Assembly (NCBI RefSeq): GCF_007644045.2
Contig: NZ_VMDW02000157.1
Location: forward strand, 1-35,531
From: Vogesella urethralis
GTDB lineage: Bacteria > Pseudomonadota > Gammaproteobacteria > Burkholderiales > Chromobacteriaceae
Length of the DNA: 35,531 nucleotides
Direction: 5' to 3'
Shown here: in pieces, positions 1 to 7,436 of the stretch
Layout of the letters: each line of letters opens with the position of its first letter
Position numbering within the stretch: position 1 is the stretch's first letter
Position numbers and translations under genes: made by a program
The notes under the pieces: model-generated
What the model was told of the DNA's origin: nothing
Databases searched by the model: none
Seen by the model: the letters and a program-made list of their open reading frames with translations, nothing else

Positions 1-62
1 CAAACGGTCCGCATGGGATAGATCTGCCCGGGGATTGGGGTAGCTCGACCTGCAGCTGATTT

Positions 63-1202
63 GTGCAACAAAGCCTGATGCGGGCGTTGCCGCCGTTGCC
101 TGCGGCAGCGGCCCGTGCCCAGCGTCGAGATCACGCACTGGCGGCCTTGTCGGCCTTGAACGCGCAGGGGGTCACCACCTTTCTGGATGCGGCCGCCGAC
201 CCGGATGGCCTGCAGGCATTCACTGCCTTGCGCGCCGAAGGCAAGTTGACGGCGCGCGCGCACTTTGCGCCAGTCATTACCCCGGATCAGGCGCGCCAGC
301 CGGAACAGGCTGCGGCCAACGTTGCCAAGTTGGCCAAGCGCTATCACCAGCCACGGGTGGATGGCCAGCCGGATATCCGCCTGACCACGGCCAAAATCTT
401 CATGGATGGGGTGATCCAGGCGCCGGCACAAACCGCAGCGTTGCACCTGCCTTATCTGCACAACCATGGCAGCGAGGCAGCACCGGACTGGCGCGCCGGG
501 GACAAATGCGGCGAGCTGTACTTTGACCAAGCCAAGCTGAACCGGCTGGTACTGGCATTGGCCCGCCACCAGCTGACGCCGCATTTGCACACCGATGGCG
601 ATCAGGCGGTGACCGTGGCGCTGAATGCCGTCGAGACGCTGCGCCAGACGTACCCTGGCGTCAAACTGCGCCCGGCATTGGCGCATAACGAGCTGGTGCG
701 TGCGGCGGACTACCCGCGTTACCGGCAACTGGATGCGTTGCCGATACTGTCTTTCCAGTGGGGCAAGCCGGCGGCGGACACGCTGGATACGGTCAAGCCT
801 TATATCGGCCATGAGCGGTTCCCGTACCTGGAGACCGCCGGCAAGTTCCAGCAAGCCGGTGCCACCGTCGCCTTTGGTAGCGACTGGCCGGTTGATCCGC
901 TGAACGAGTGGTTTGCCCTGCAAATCGCCGTGACCCGTGCCAACCCCACCGAGGCCGACCGTTACCCGGGCCGCTTGGGGGATGACCCGGGCCTGACCGT
1001 GCCGCAAGCCATCCGTGCCTTTACCTACAACGCGGCGTATTCGCTTGGCAGGGAAAAAGAAATCGGTTCGATTGAGGCCGGCAAGTGGGCAGACCTGATT
1101 GTGCTCGACCGCAACTTGCTCAAGATTCCCGCGACGGACATCCAGCAGGTGAAGGTGTTGTCGACAGTGCTGGCCGGCAAGGAAGTCTACCGGCAGCCCT
1201 GA
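63..1202 (+). CDS. YtcJ-type amidohydrolase, 5' end missing or frameshifted
   Basis: This is the C-terminal two-thirds of a metal-dependent amidohydrolase of the amidohydrolase_3/YtcJ type, probably an exported or cytoplasmic amide/imide hydrolase of unknown substrate. Visible motifs are HLHTDGD (metal-ligand His region), AHNELV, the late GSDWPVDPLNEW with its catalytic Asp, and the C-terminal 'GSIEAGKWADLIVLD' that closes the composite beta-sandwich. The family is usually 540-600 residues and starts with a metal-binding HxH, which is absent here. The GTG at 63 is only the first start after a stop at 57-59 and is probably not the true start. Frame 1 at 40-57 reads VARPAADL and would join the VQQSL of this frame if one G were restored near 62. 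The gene is therefore truncated by the window edge and apparently also frameshifted. The family assignment is firm; the substrate is not known. Confidence 0.8.
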   Translation: MQQSLMRALPPLPAAAARAQRRDHALAALSALNAQGVTTFLDAAADPDGLQAFTALRAEGKLTARAHFAPVITPDQARQPEQAAANVAKLAKRYHQPRVDGQPDIRLTTAKIFMDGVIQAPAQTAALHLPYLHNHGSEAAPDWRAGDKCGELYFDQAKLNRLVLALARHQLTPHLHTDGDQAVTVALNAVETLRQTYPGVKLRPALAHNELVRAADYPRYRQLDALPILSFQWGKPAADTLDTVKPYIGHERFPYLETAGKFQQAGATVAFGSDWPVDPLNEWFALQIAVTRANPTEADRYPGRLGDDPGLTVPQAIRAFTYNAAYSLGREKEIGSIEAGKWADLIVLDRNLLKIPATDIQQVKVLSTVLAGKEVYRQP

Positions 1203-1238
1203 GCAAGACCGGGTATTGATCCTTGCCTGGAAATAGCT

Positions 1239-1277
1239 GGCCGCTTTCCTGTTGGAAAGCGGCCATTGTCATTTTGG
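1239..1277 (+). terminator. Intrinsic terminator after the amidohydrolase
   Basis: An 11-bp perfect stem (GGCCGCTTTCC at 1239-1249, GGAAAGCGGCC at 1254-1264) with a TGTT loop is followed by the T-rich ATTGTCATTTT. It lies 37 bp after the amidohydrolase stop. The stem is strong and the T-tract only moderate. Confidence 0.75.
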
Positions 1278-1428
1278 GCTCGACCGTCCGTTATGGCGGG
1301 GGCCGTTCATCCGTTATTGCCGGATCTGCGGCGGGCTGCGCAATGTGCCGGGGGATGACTTCACCACGTTGCGTAACATCGATGACGCGGCGAAGGTTGG
1401 CCGCAGGCAACCCCCGCGGGCTGGCCGA

Positions 1429-2634
1429 TCAGTGCACCGATACCGGCCGGGTGGTCGGGGTCTGTGGATCATGCCCGGCGCGGCGATCCAGCATGCCGGA
1501 CCAAGTCGTTAGCAGCCAGGCGGCCAGTACGATCAGCGCGCCTATCCATGTGGTGTGCATGATGCCGAGGCTGGCCACGATGTGGCCGCCAGCCCAGGCG
1601 CCGAAGGCAATGCCCAGGTTGAAGGCGGCAATGTTGAGGCCGGAAGCCACGTCTACCGCCTGCGGTGCTACCCGCTCGGCCTGCTGTACCACGTACAGCT
1701 GTAGCCCTGCCACGTTGCCAAACGCTACCGCACCCCATAGCAGCACGGTCACTACCACCAGCCATGTCGATGCAGCGGTCAGCATCAGCAACAGCAACAC
1801 GGCAGCCAGCCCGGCAAAGATGATCTGCAGCGCCCGCACCGGGCCCAGGCGGTCGGCCAGACGGCCGCCCCATACATTGCCTACGGCCACGCTCAATCCA
1901 TAAACCAACATGATCAGGCTGACTGCCTGAGCAGGAAAGCCGCTGATCTGTTGCAGCATTGGCGCCAGGTAGGTAAAGGCGGTGAAGGAGCCGCCGTAAC
2001 CCAGCGCGGTCATGGCGTAGACCAGCAGCAGCCGCGGTTTGGCAAGCACCGCGAGCTGGCTGGCCAGCGAGGCGGGGGCCGGACGCGGAAGGTTGTGCGG
2101 TACCAGCAGCAAGCTGCCGACAAAGGCCACGATGCCCAGCAGCGAGACGGCCAGAAAGGTAGTCTGCCAGCCGAATAGCTGGCCAATCCAGGTGCCCAGC
2201 GGCACGCCGCTGACCAAGGCGACCGTCAAGCCGGAGAACATCATGGCGATGGCGCTGGCTGCTTTCTCGCGCGGTACCAGGCCGGTGGCGATGGTAGAAC
2301 CGATGGAGAAAAACACGCCGTGCGCCAGCCCGGTGAGGATGCGCGCCATGATCAGCGCCTGGTAGCCGGGGGCTTGCCACGCGACCAGATTGCCCACCGT
2401 GAACAGCGCCATCAGGCTTAGCAGCAGCGTCTTGCGCGGCATGCGGCTGCTGAGCGCGGTCAGCAGGGGCGCGCCGATGGCCACGCCCATGGCGTACAGG
2501 CTGACCAGTAGCCCGGCAGACGGCAGCGACACCTGCAGGTCGGCGGCAATGGTGGGGATAAGACCGACAATCACGAACTCCGTGGTGCCGATGGCAAAGG
2601 CGCTCAGGGTGAGTGCCCAAAGGGCTAGTGGCAT
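1429..2634 (-). CDS. MFS transporter, DHA1 (AraJ/YdhP-like) family
   Basis: A 401-residue inner-membrane protein with the spacing of 12 transmembrane helices. The N-terminus ('LSAFAIGTTEFVIVGLIPTIA') is the signature of the DHA1 subgroup containing AraJ, YdhP and related drug or sugar efflux permeases. The short helix 2-3 loop carries basic residues (SSRMPRKT), and helix 5 holds a motif-C-like 'SGVPLGTWIG'. The role is proton-driven export of a small molecule; the substrate cannot be read from sequence. An AAGGAGCGG ribosome binding site precedes the ATG. It is divergent from the LysR gene with 70 bp between the first ATGs, so that regulator probably controls it. The length is normal for the family. 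Confidence 0.92.
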   Translation of the reverse strand: MPLALWALTLSAFAIGTTEFVIVGLIPTIAADLQVSLPSAGLLVSLYAMGVAIGAPLLTALSSRMPRKTLLLSLMALFTVGNLVAWQAPGYQALIMARILTGLAHGVFFSIGSTIATGLVPREKAASAIAMMFSGLTVALVSGVPLGTWIGQLFGWQTTFLAVSLLGIVAFVGSLLLVPHNLPRPAPASLASQLAVLAKPRLLLVYAMTALGYGGSFTAFTYLAPMLQQISGFPAQAVSLIMLVYGLSVAVGNVWGGRLADRLGPVRALQIIFAGLAAVLLLLMLTAASTWLVVVTVLLWGAVAFGNVAGLQLYVVQQAERVAPQAVDVASGLNIAAFNLGIAFGAWAGGHIVASLGIMHTTWIGALIVLAAWLLTTWSGMLDRRAGHDPQTPTTRPVSVH

Positions 2635-2734
2635 GAACCGCTCCTTGGTTGACAGGGAATGCGGCGATTATCTGTGCTTGCGGCACTGGTAAAAATAGTG
2701 GTAAATGGCAATATCTTTTGACTTGAAATCAACA
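2635..2734. promoter_or_regulatory. Divergent MFS/LysR control region
   Basis: The short divergent spacer contains an interrupted dyad, CACT-N9-AGTG, at 2684-2700, which could be a LysR-type binding site. On the minus strand a GATAAT -10-like hexamer (plus-strand ATTATC, 2667-2672) with a weak upstream TTTTAC could drive the MFS gene. I see no strong promoter for the LysR gene. Both assignments are tentative. Confidence 0.35.
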
Positions 2735-3658
2735 ATGTTATCCAGTGAAACCTTGAGCGTATTCGTCGCGGTGGCCGAGGCAGGCTCATTTACGGCGGCT
2801 GCCGAACGGTTGGGGCTGACCCCGTCCGGCATCAGTCGCAGCATTGCCAAACTCGAGAAGCAGCTGGGGGTTCGCTTGATTACCCGCACCACGCGGCGGT
2901 TGGACCTGACGGCGGAAGGGCAGTGGCTGCTGGAGAATGCGCGTGACATCCTGACCCGGCTACAGGAAACCGCGCTGACGCTGCAGTCTGCGGCCGAGCA
3001 TCCGTCCGGGCTGCTGCGCGTCAATGCCGCGACCCCGGTGTTCAACCATTTGCTGGCGCCGCTGCTGCCGGCTTTTCAGGCACGCTACCCGCGCATCCGT
3101 CTTGAGCTGGTGAGTGGCGAGTCCATCGTCGACCTGATCGAAGAACGCGCCGACGTGGCGATACGGGTGGGCGCGCTGCAGGATTCCACCCTCAGCGCGC
3201 GGCTGCTGTGCCAAAGCCGTCTGCGCTTGCTGGCGGCGCCTGCTTACCTGCAGCGTTGCGGCCAACCTGACACGGTAGACGCGTTGGCCACACACAGCTT
3301 GCTGGGTTTTACCCAGCCTGCGTCGTTGAACATCTGGCCGTTGCGCCATGCCGGCGGTGACGGTTACCCGGTGCAGGCTGCCATCAGCACGTCCAATGGT
3401 GAAACCCTGCGCCACCTGGCGCTGAACGGTAGCGGCATCGCCTGCTTGTCGGATTTTCTGACGGCCGATGACCGCCTGGCGGGGCGGCTGGTGGAGGTGT
3501 TGCCGGCGCAGACGCTGGACTGGTGGCAGCCAATCTGGGCGGTGTATTACCGGCAGGGCTTTCTGGCAGCGCGGGTGTCGCACTTTGTTGCTTTCTTGGC
3601 CGAGCACTTGCAGCCACTTGGCACCGATGGGGCGCCGGGCAAGCAGGCCGTGCAGTAA
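2735..3658 (+). CDS. LysR-family transcriptional regulator
   Basis: A cytoplasmic DNA-binding regulator of about 307 residues. An N-terminal winged HTH covers roughly residues 1-60 (FVAVAEAGSFTAAAERLGLTPSGISRSI, then KLEKQLGVRLITRTTRR). It is followed by a periplasmic-binding-protein-like effector domain ('LRVNAATPVFNHLLAPLLPAF' onward). The arrangement matches the large group of LysR proteins that sit beside and repress or activate an efflux gene. I prefer the ATG at 2735, because LysR proteins normally begin just before 'LxxFVAVAEAGSF'. An in-frame ATG at 2705 would add ten residues and also has no clear ribosome binding site. The divergent MFS gene is its likely target, with the effector unknown. 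Confidence 0.92.
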   Translation: MLSSETLSVFVAVAEAGSFTAAAERLGLTPSGISRSIAKLEKQLGVRLITRTTRRLDLTAEGQWLLENARDILTRLQETALTLQSAAEHPSGLLRVNAATPVFNHLLAPLLPAFQARYPRIRLELVSGESIVDLIEERADVAIRVGALQDSTLSARLLCQSRLRLLAAPAYLQRCGQPDTVDALATHSLLGFTQPASLNIWPLRHAGGDGYPVQAAISTSNGETLRHLALNGSGIACLSDFLTADDRLAGRLVEVLPAQTLDWWQPIWAVYYRQGFLAARVSHFVAFLAEHLQPLGTDGAPGKQAVQ

Positions 3659-3745
3659 AACGCAGCGCATGCTGTTGCTGCCGGGCAGCAGCTTGAATCG
3701 GCTTTCCTCGTAGGGATGAAGTGGCAGGAGCGTGCCAAGTAAAAA

Positions 3746-3766
3746 AGCCCGCCTTGTAGGCGGGCT
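3746..3766 (-). terminator. Intrinsic terminator for the minus-strand oxidoreductase
   Basis: An 8-bp GC-rich stem (AGCCCGCC at 3746-3753 with GGCGGGCT at 3759-3766) and a TTGTA loop is preceded on the plus strand by A6, which is a U-run when read on the minus strand. It lies 27 bp beyond the stop of the gene at 3794-4807 and may also limit read-through from the LysR gene. Confidence 0.85.
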
Positions 3767-3793
3767 GTGAAGGAGGGTGAGAAAACACGGTTG

Positions 3794-4807
3794 CTACAGC
3801 GCGACGGCCTCGCCGCTACGGAACGCCTGGGTAATGGCCAGGCCGATCCGGGTGGCTTCGCGTGCGTCTTCCAGCGTTACCGGCGACGGGCGGTCGTGGC
3901 GGATAGTGTCGACAAATACCTGCGCTTCGGTGACGAACGCGTCGGCAAAGCGCTGGTAGAAATCCTGTACGCAGGTATTGCGGATGCCGCTGGCGTCGCT
4001 GATTTCCACACGATCGGCACGCGGGTTGGCGCCCACACTCAGGCGGCCTGCCGTGGCAAAGATTTCGGTGAGGGTTTCGTGGCCGTGGGCCAGCGTGCGC
4101 GAGGCAAAGAAGCAGGCCAGCTGGCCGCCTTCGAACTCGCACATGGCAATGCCGTTGTCCACGTCCTGGTGCTCGGCCAGCGCCGGGTGCAAGGCATTGG
4201 TGCCGGTAGCCCAGACGCGCTTGGGTTTGGGGTTGCCCAGCAGCCAGCGCGCCAGGTCGATGTCGTGGATGCTGCAATCGAGGAAGATGCCGCCGCTGCT
4301 GCCGGAAAAGCGCACGAAGAAGCCGGACTCGTCGTTCTTGTCGCAGGTTTGCGAACGCACCATGTACGGGTGGCCCAGCTCGCCTTCGGTCAGTAGCGTG
4401 GCCGCGTTGCGGTAGCTGGCGTCAAAGCGGCGCACGAAGCCGATCATCACTTTCAGCTGCGGATGGCGGCGTGCTTCTTCTTCCACGGCCAGGCAGTCTT
4501 CAACATTCAGCGCCAGCGGCTTTTCGCAAAACACGTGCTTGCCGGCGCGCAGGGCGGCAATGATCTGATCTGCGTGCAGCGAAGTGGGCGTTACCAGAAA
4601 CACGGCATCCACTTGCGGGTCTTGCAGCAGCGCATCGTAATCGCTGTACAGGCTGCAGCCGGGCAGGGCGGTGGCGGTCCAGTCGCGCTCTTCTGCCAGC
4701 GGGCTGCAGGCGGCTTGCAGCCGTGCGCCCTGGGTGTGTTGCAGGTTGGCCGCATGGCGGCGACCCAGTCGGCCGAGGCCGATAATGCCGATACGTACGG
4801 TGCTCAT
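3794..4807 (-). CDS. Gfo/Idh/MocA oxidoreductase, inositol dehydrogenase-like paralogue
   Basis: A 337-residue cytoplasmic NAD(P)-dependent oxidoreductase. The Rossmann fold opens with GIIGLGRLGRRHAANL (residues 7-22). The catalytic EKP is at 95-97, and Asp177 and His181 of 'FLDCSIHDID' keep the D-x3-H spacing of inositol dehydrogenases. Its place behind iolG suggests oxidation of an inositol isomer such as scyllo- or D-chiro-inositol, or of an inosose; that is inference. It shares the family fold with IolG but differs around the substrate loop ('TCDKNDESGFFVRFSGSSGG' against 'SRDPGAPPVDYIKRSGG'). It probably belongs to the iolG transcript with a 129-bp spacer. The ribosome binding site before the ATG is weak. 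Confidence 0.88.
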   Translation of the reverse strand: MSTVRIGIIGLGRLGRRHAANLQHTQGARLQAACSPLAEERDWTATALPGCSLYSDYDALLQDPQVDAVFLVTPTSLHADQIIAALRAGKHVFCEKPLALNVEDCLAVEEEARRHPQLKVMIGFVRRFDASYRNAATLLTEGELGHPYMVRSQTCDKNDESGFFVRFSGSSGGIFLDCSIHDIDLARWLLGNPKPKRVWATGTNALHPALAEHQDVDNGIAMCEFEGGQLACFFASRTLAHGHETLTEIFATAGRLSVGANPRADRVEISDASGIRNTCVQDFYQRFADAFVTEAQVFVDTIRHDRPSPVTLEDAREATRIGLAITQAFRSGEAVAL

Positions 4808-4936
4808 GGGGTAGTCCGTCGGGTTGCCGCTGCTGCGCTGCGTGCCCGTATACCGTTCCTATCGTCCGGTGGGCGGCATGCAGGCCGCGCCGGTACCCGG
4901 CAGGCGGGCGGCGCAGCGCAACAGTGCTGGCAAGGG

Positions 4937-5923
4937 TTACAGGGTAATGGCGCGGCCTTCTTGCCAGGAACGGGTGGCGGCATCGGCCAGCTCCAGCGCT
5001 TGCACGCCGTCCTGTACCGTGGTGCGCGGCGCTTCGCCCTGGGTAATCACGCGGAAGAAGTGCGCCATTTCGCCGGCGTAGGCGGCCTGGTAGCGTTCCA
5101 GGAAAAAGTGCTGCGGCAAGTCGGTGCTGACCTGGCGGCTACCGTAGGCGGTAACTTCGGTGGGGCGGTGGTTGCCGGCTTGCAGCATGCCGTTGCTGCC
5201 CAGCACTTCAAAGCGCTGGTCGTAGCCGTAGGCGGCGCGGCGGCTGGTGTTGATCTGGCACAGGCGGCCACTGCGGGTGCGCAGGGTAACCGCGCTGCAG
5301 TCGGCATCGCCGGCGTCGGCAATGGCCGGGTCGGTCAGCACGCTGGCGCTGGCGTGCACGGCCACCACTTCGTCATCGAGAATCCAGCGGCAGATATCGA
5401 AGTCGTGAATCAGCATGTCCTTGAAGATGCCGCCGGAGCGTTTGATGTAGTCCACCGGCGGGGCACCTGGGTCGCGGCTGGTGACCACCAGCATTTCCGG
5501 GGTGCCGATTTCGCCAGCCTCGATGCGGGCTTTTACTGCGGCAAAGGTGGGATCGTAGCGGCGCTGGAAGCCGATGACGCACGGTACACCGGCCTGGGCG
5601 ACCGCCGCTGCGCAGTCGCGGGCGCGGGCCAGGTCGAGGTCGACCGGTTTTTCGCAGAAGATAGCCTTGCCGGCGGCAGCGGCACGCAGGATTAGCTCGG
5701 CGTGGGTGTCGGTACTGCTGGCAATCACCACGGCGCCGACACTGCTATCGCCCAGTGCGGTATCGGTATCGCTGACGGTGGCGCCGTATTGTTCTGCCAG
5801 CGCCTGGGCAGACGGCGCATGGGTATCCACCACGTACTTCAGGCGTACGCCTTGGTGGGCAAACAGGTTGGCCGCATGGATCTTGCCGATGCGACCGGCG
5901 CCAAACAGGGCTACTTCAATCAT
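4937..5923 (-). CDS. iolG: myo-Inositol 2-dehydrogenase
   Basis: A 328-residue Gfo/Idh/MocA enzyme that oxidises myo-inositol to 2-keto-myo-inositol (scyllo-inosose) with NAD+, the first step of the pathway. Sequence support: ALFGAGRIGKIHAANL dinucleotide-binding start, EKP at 91-93 with the catalytic Lys92, and Asp169 and His173 in 'GGIFKDMLIHDFDICRW', the catalytic pair of characterised IolG proteins. It has the usual length and a GGAGA ribosome binding site before the ATG. Its promoter region carries the iol operator at 6014-6027. It is divergent from the LacI-type regulator, and the second dehydrogenase follows downstream. Confidence 0.93.
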   Translation of the reverse strand: MIEVALFGAGRIGKIHAANLFAHQGVRLKYVVDTHAPSAQALAEQYGATVSDTDTALGDSSVGAVVIASSTDTHAELILRAAAAGKAIFCEKPVDLDLARARDCAAAVAQAGVPCVIGFQRRYDPTFAAVKARIEAGEIGTPEMLVVTSRDPGAPPVDYIKRSGGIFKDMLIHDFDICRWILDDEVVAVHASASVLTDPAIADAGDADCSAVTLRTRSGRLCQINTSRRAAYGYDQRFEVLGSNGMLQAGNHRPTEVTAYGSRQVSTDLPQHFFLERYQAAYAGEMAHFFRVITQGEAPRTTVQDGVQALELADAATRSWQEGRAITL

Positions 5924-6002
5924 GGTGCTCTCCGGGTCGGGGTTTGTTATGCCAGTCTGCGCGGCGTGTTGCGGGTTGCCCGGCCGCGTGACCGTGAAGC
6001 AC

Positions 6003-6030
6003 AGTATATGTTTGGAAATTAATTTCTCAA
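6003..6030 (-). promoter_or_regulatory. iolG promoter
   Basis: Read on the minus strand: -35 TTGAGA (plus 6025-6030), a 16-bp spacer, and -10 TATACT (plus 6003-6008). The operator palindrome GAAATTAATTTC fills most of the spacer, so a bound protein would exclude RNA polymerase. This arrangement indicates repression. Confidence 0.65.
6014..6027 (+). promoter_or_regulatory. iol operator, iolG copy (GGAAATTAATTTCT)
   Basis: This 14-mer contains a perfect 12-bp palindrome and is identical to the copy at 9490-9503. It fits GGAA-N6-TTC[C/T], close to the GGAA-N6-TTCC site reported for RpiR-type IolR in rhizobia. A related AT-rich dyad (CAAATGTAAATTTG) abuts it at 6028-6041. A weaker GAA...TTC element starts 30 bp from the first site, at 6044-6057. 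Confidence 0.7.
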
Positions 6031-6038
6031 ATGTAAAT

Positions 6039-6066
6039 TTGAAAGAAAATATTGTTCAAATAATTA
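6039..6066 (+). promoter_or_regulatory. Possible promoter of the LacI-type regulator
   Basis: TTGAAA (6039-6044), a 16-bp spacer and TAATTA (6061-6066) face the regulator gene. The AT-rich patch here overlaps the operator array of the divergent iolG promoter, so both directions could be controlled together. The remaining stretch, 6067-6244, is a long GC-rich leader in which I see nothing recognisable. Confidence 0.35.
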
Positions 6067-6244
6067 TTGTGCACGGCTTGCAACAGCGTGCAGTCTGCGC
6101 GTTGTGCTGCAAGCGATCGGCCCGCACCGCCGGCGTTATCGTGACCGTCTGGCGCCATGACAAGCTGGCGAAGGATGCCCGTGCAATCGCTTGGCTACGG
6201 TGCGCAACACGGCCGTGCCACAGATACGAAAAAGGGGAGAGCAC

Positions 6245-7297
6245 ATGACCGCCACACCACGCCGCAAGCGCTCGGCGCGTTTCAGTGATATTGCCGATGC
6301 CGCCGGCGTCAGCATTGCCACCGTTGATCGGGTACTGAACGAGCGCGGCAGCGTGTCGCGCAAGGCGCGTGAGCAGGTGGTGGCTGCTGCGCGCGAGCTG
6401 GGCGTACCACGGTTGCTGCCCGAGGTGGATACCGGCCTGCTGCACGTGGATATCGTGCTGCCGGATAACCGCTCGCCGTTTTTCCAGCGTTTGGGGCAGG
6501 CCTTCCAGCGCATCGTCGCCATGCTGGACCGCCGCCTGGTGGTGCACCGCGTCAGCGTGCCAGACAACGATGAGGCAGCCCTGCTGCGCGTGCTGGCACC
6601 GCGCCGCTATCCGCGGCGGGCGCTGATCGTGGCGGCCCCCGACTCCGAAGCCAGCCGCCAGGCGCTGCATCAGGCCCAGCTGCGCGGCGAGCATGTGGTG
6701 ATGGTGGTGACCCGCGTCGAGGCCTTACCGGGGGCCGCCTATGTCGGTATCGACAACTACGCGGCGGGGCGTACCGCCGGCCACCTGATAGGACGCTACT
6801 GCCCACAGGGCGGCCGGGTGCTGATTCTCAGCAGCCGCCGCGACTACCGTGGCCACCGCGAACGCAGCCAGGGCTGTCGCGATGCGCTGGCCGATCTGCC
6901 GCACCTGCTGTGTGATGCCGTCAGCCAGGAAACGCGCGATGACCCCGACCAGTGCTATCTGGCGCTCAGCGACGCCTTCCGCCGCAGCGAAGGCATTGCG
7001 GCCATCTACAACACCGGTGCCGGTTCGCCCGGGGTGGTGGCGGCGCTGCGGCGCTTCGTGGCGCACAAGGTGTGCTGGATTACCCACGAGCTATCTGACG
7101 ATCATCGGCAGTACATGCAGCAGGGGCTGCTGGATGTGGTGATCGACCAGGACCCGGATACCCAGGCACTGCGTGCCATTCAGCACATGTTGGCCGCGCT
7201 GGGGCTGGCGCCGCCTGCGCCCGGTAGCGAGCAGGGGGGCGAGTTTCGCCTGTACGTGCCGGAGAACATGCGAGGCGAGCGCTACCTTGCCGAATAA
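6245..7297 (+). CDS. LacI-family transcriptional regulator of the iol locus
   Basis: A 350-residue LacI/GalR-type regulator. The N-terminal HTH (FSDIADAAGVSIATVDRVLN, about residues 13-32) precedes the hinge region and a sugar-binding periplasmic-protein-like domain ('VDIVLPDNRSPFFQRLGQAF', 'AAYVGIDNYAAGRTAGHLI'). The ATG at 6245 is chosen because GGGGAGA lies 5-8 bases before it; an upstream in-frame ATG at 6191 lacks a ribosome binding site. It sits between divergent iolG and co-directional iolD, so it probably senses inositol or a pathway intermediate. No classical LacI-family CG-centred palindrome is evident in nearby promoters, so its operator is unknown. It is one of two regulators in this locus. 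Confidence 0.88.
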   Translation: MTATPRRKRSARFSDIADAAGVSIATVDRVLNERGSVSRKAREQVVAAARELGVPRLLPEVDTGLLHVDIVLPDNRSPFFQRLGQAFQRIVAMLDRRLVVHRVSVPDNDEAALLRVLAPRRYPRRALIVAAPDSEASRQALHQAQLRGEHVVMVVTRVEALPGAAYVGIDNYAAGRTAGHLIGRYCPQGGRVLILSSRRDYRGHRERSQGCRDALADLPHLLCDAVSQETRDDPDQCYLALSDAFRRSEGIAAIYNTGAGSPGVVAALRRFVAHKVCWITHELSDDHRQYMQQGLLDVVIDQDPDTQALRAIQHMLAALGLAPPAPGSEQGGEFRLYVPENMRGERYLAE

Positions 7298-7302
7298 GCA
7301 AC

Positions 7303-7316
7303 GGAAAATAATTTCT
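7303..7316 (+). promoter_or_regulatory. iol operator, iolD copy (GGAAAATAATTTCT)
   Basis: This is one mismatch from the iolG and binding-protein copies and lies 6 bp after the stop of the LacI-type gene. A second site, GAAAATAATTTGCAAAA, begins exactly 30 bp later at 7333, the same spacing as at 9490/9520 and 15118/15148. Confidence 0.7.
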
Positions 7317-7332
7317 GCAAAATTAAAAATAA

Positions 7333-7369
7333 GAAAATAATTTGCAAAAGGAGCGGCTTCCTATATCGT
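7333..7369 (+). promoter_or_regulatory. iolD promoter with secondary operator
   Basis: The secondary site (7333-7349) contains the -35-like TTGCAA at 7342-7347. A 16-bp spacer leads to TATCGT at 7364-7369. The element after TTGCAA, GAGCGGCT, recurs in the binding-protein promoter at 9540-9547. The -35 region lies inside the operator, which fits repression. Confidence 0.5.
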
Positions 7370-7436
7370 GAACGGGTAGCCGCCGGTATGCGCACGCTTG
7401 GCCGCGCACCGGGCAACACAGGACAAGGAGACACAG

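Noticed and set aside
3671-3700. A hairpin-like GCTGCC/GGCAGC after the LysR gene
   Set aside because: It is a short stem with no U-run on either strand. The better terminator in this gap faces the minus strand at 3746-3766.
5924-7436. A classical LacI-family palindromic operator around the LacI-type gene
   Set aside because: No CG-centred palindrome of the usual kind is visible. The only clear palindromes are the AT-rich GGAA-N6-TTCT sites, which fit RpiR better.
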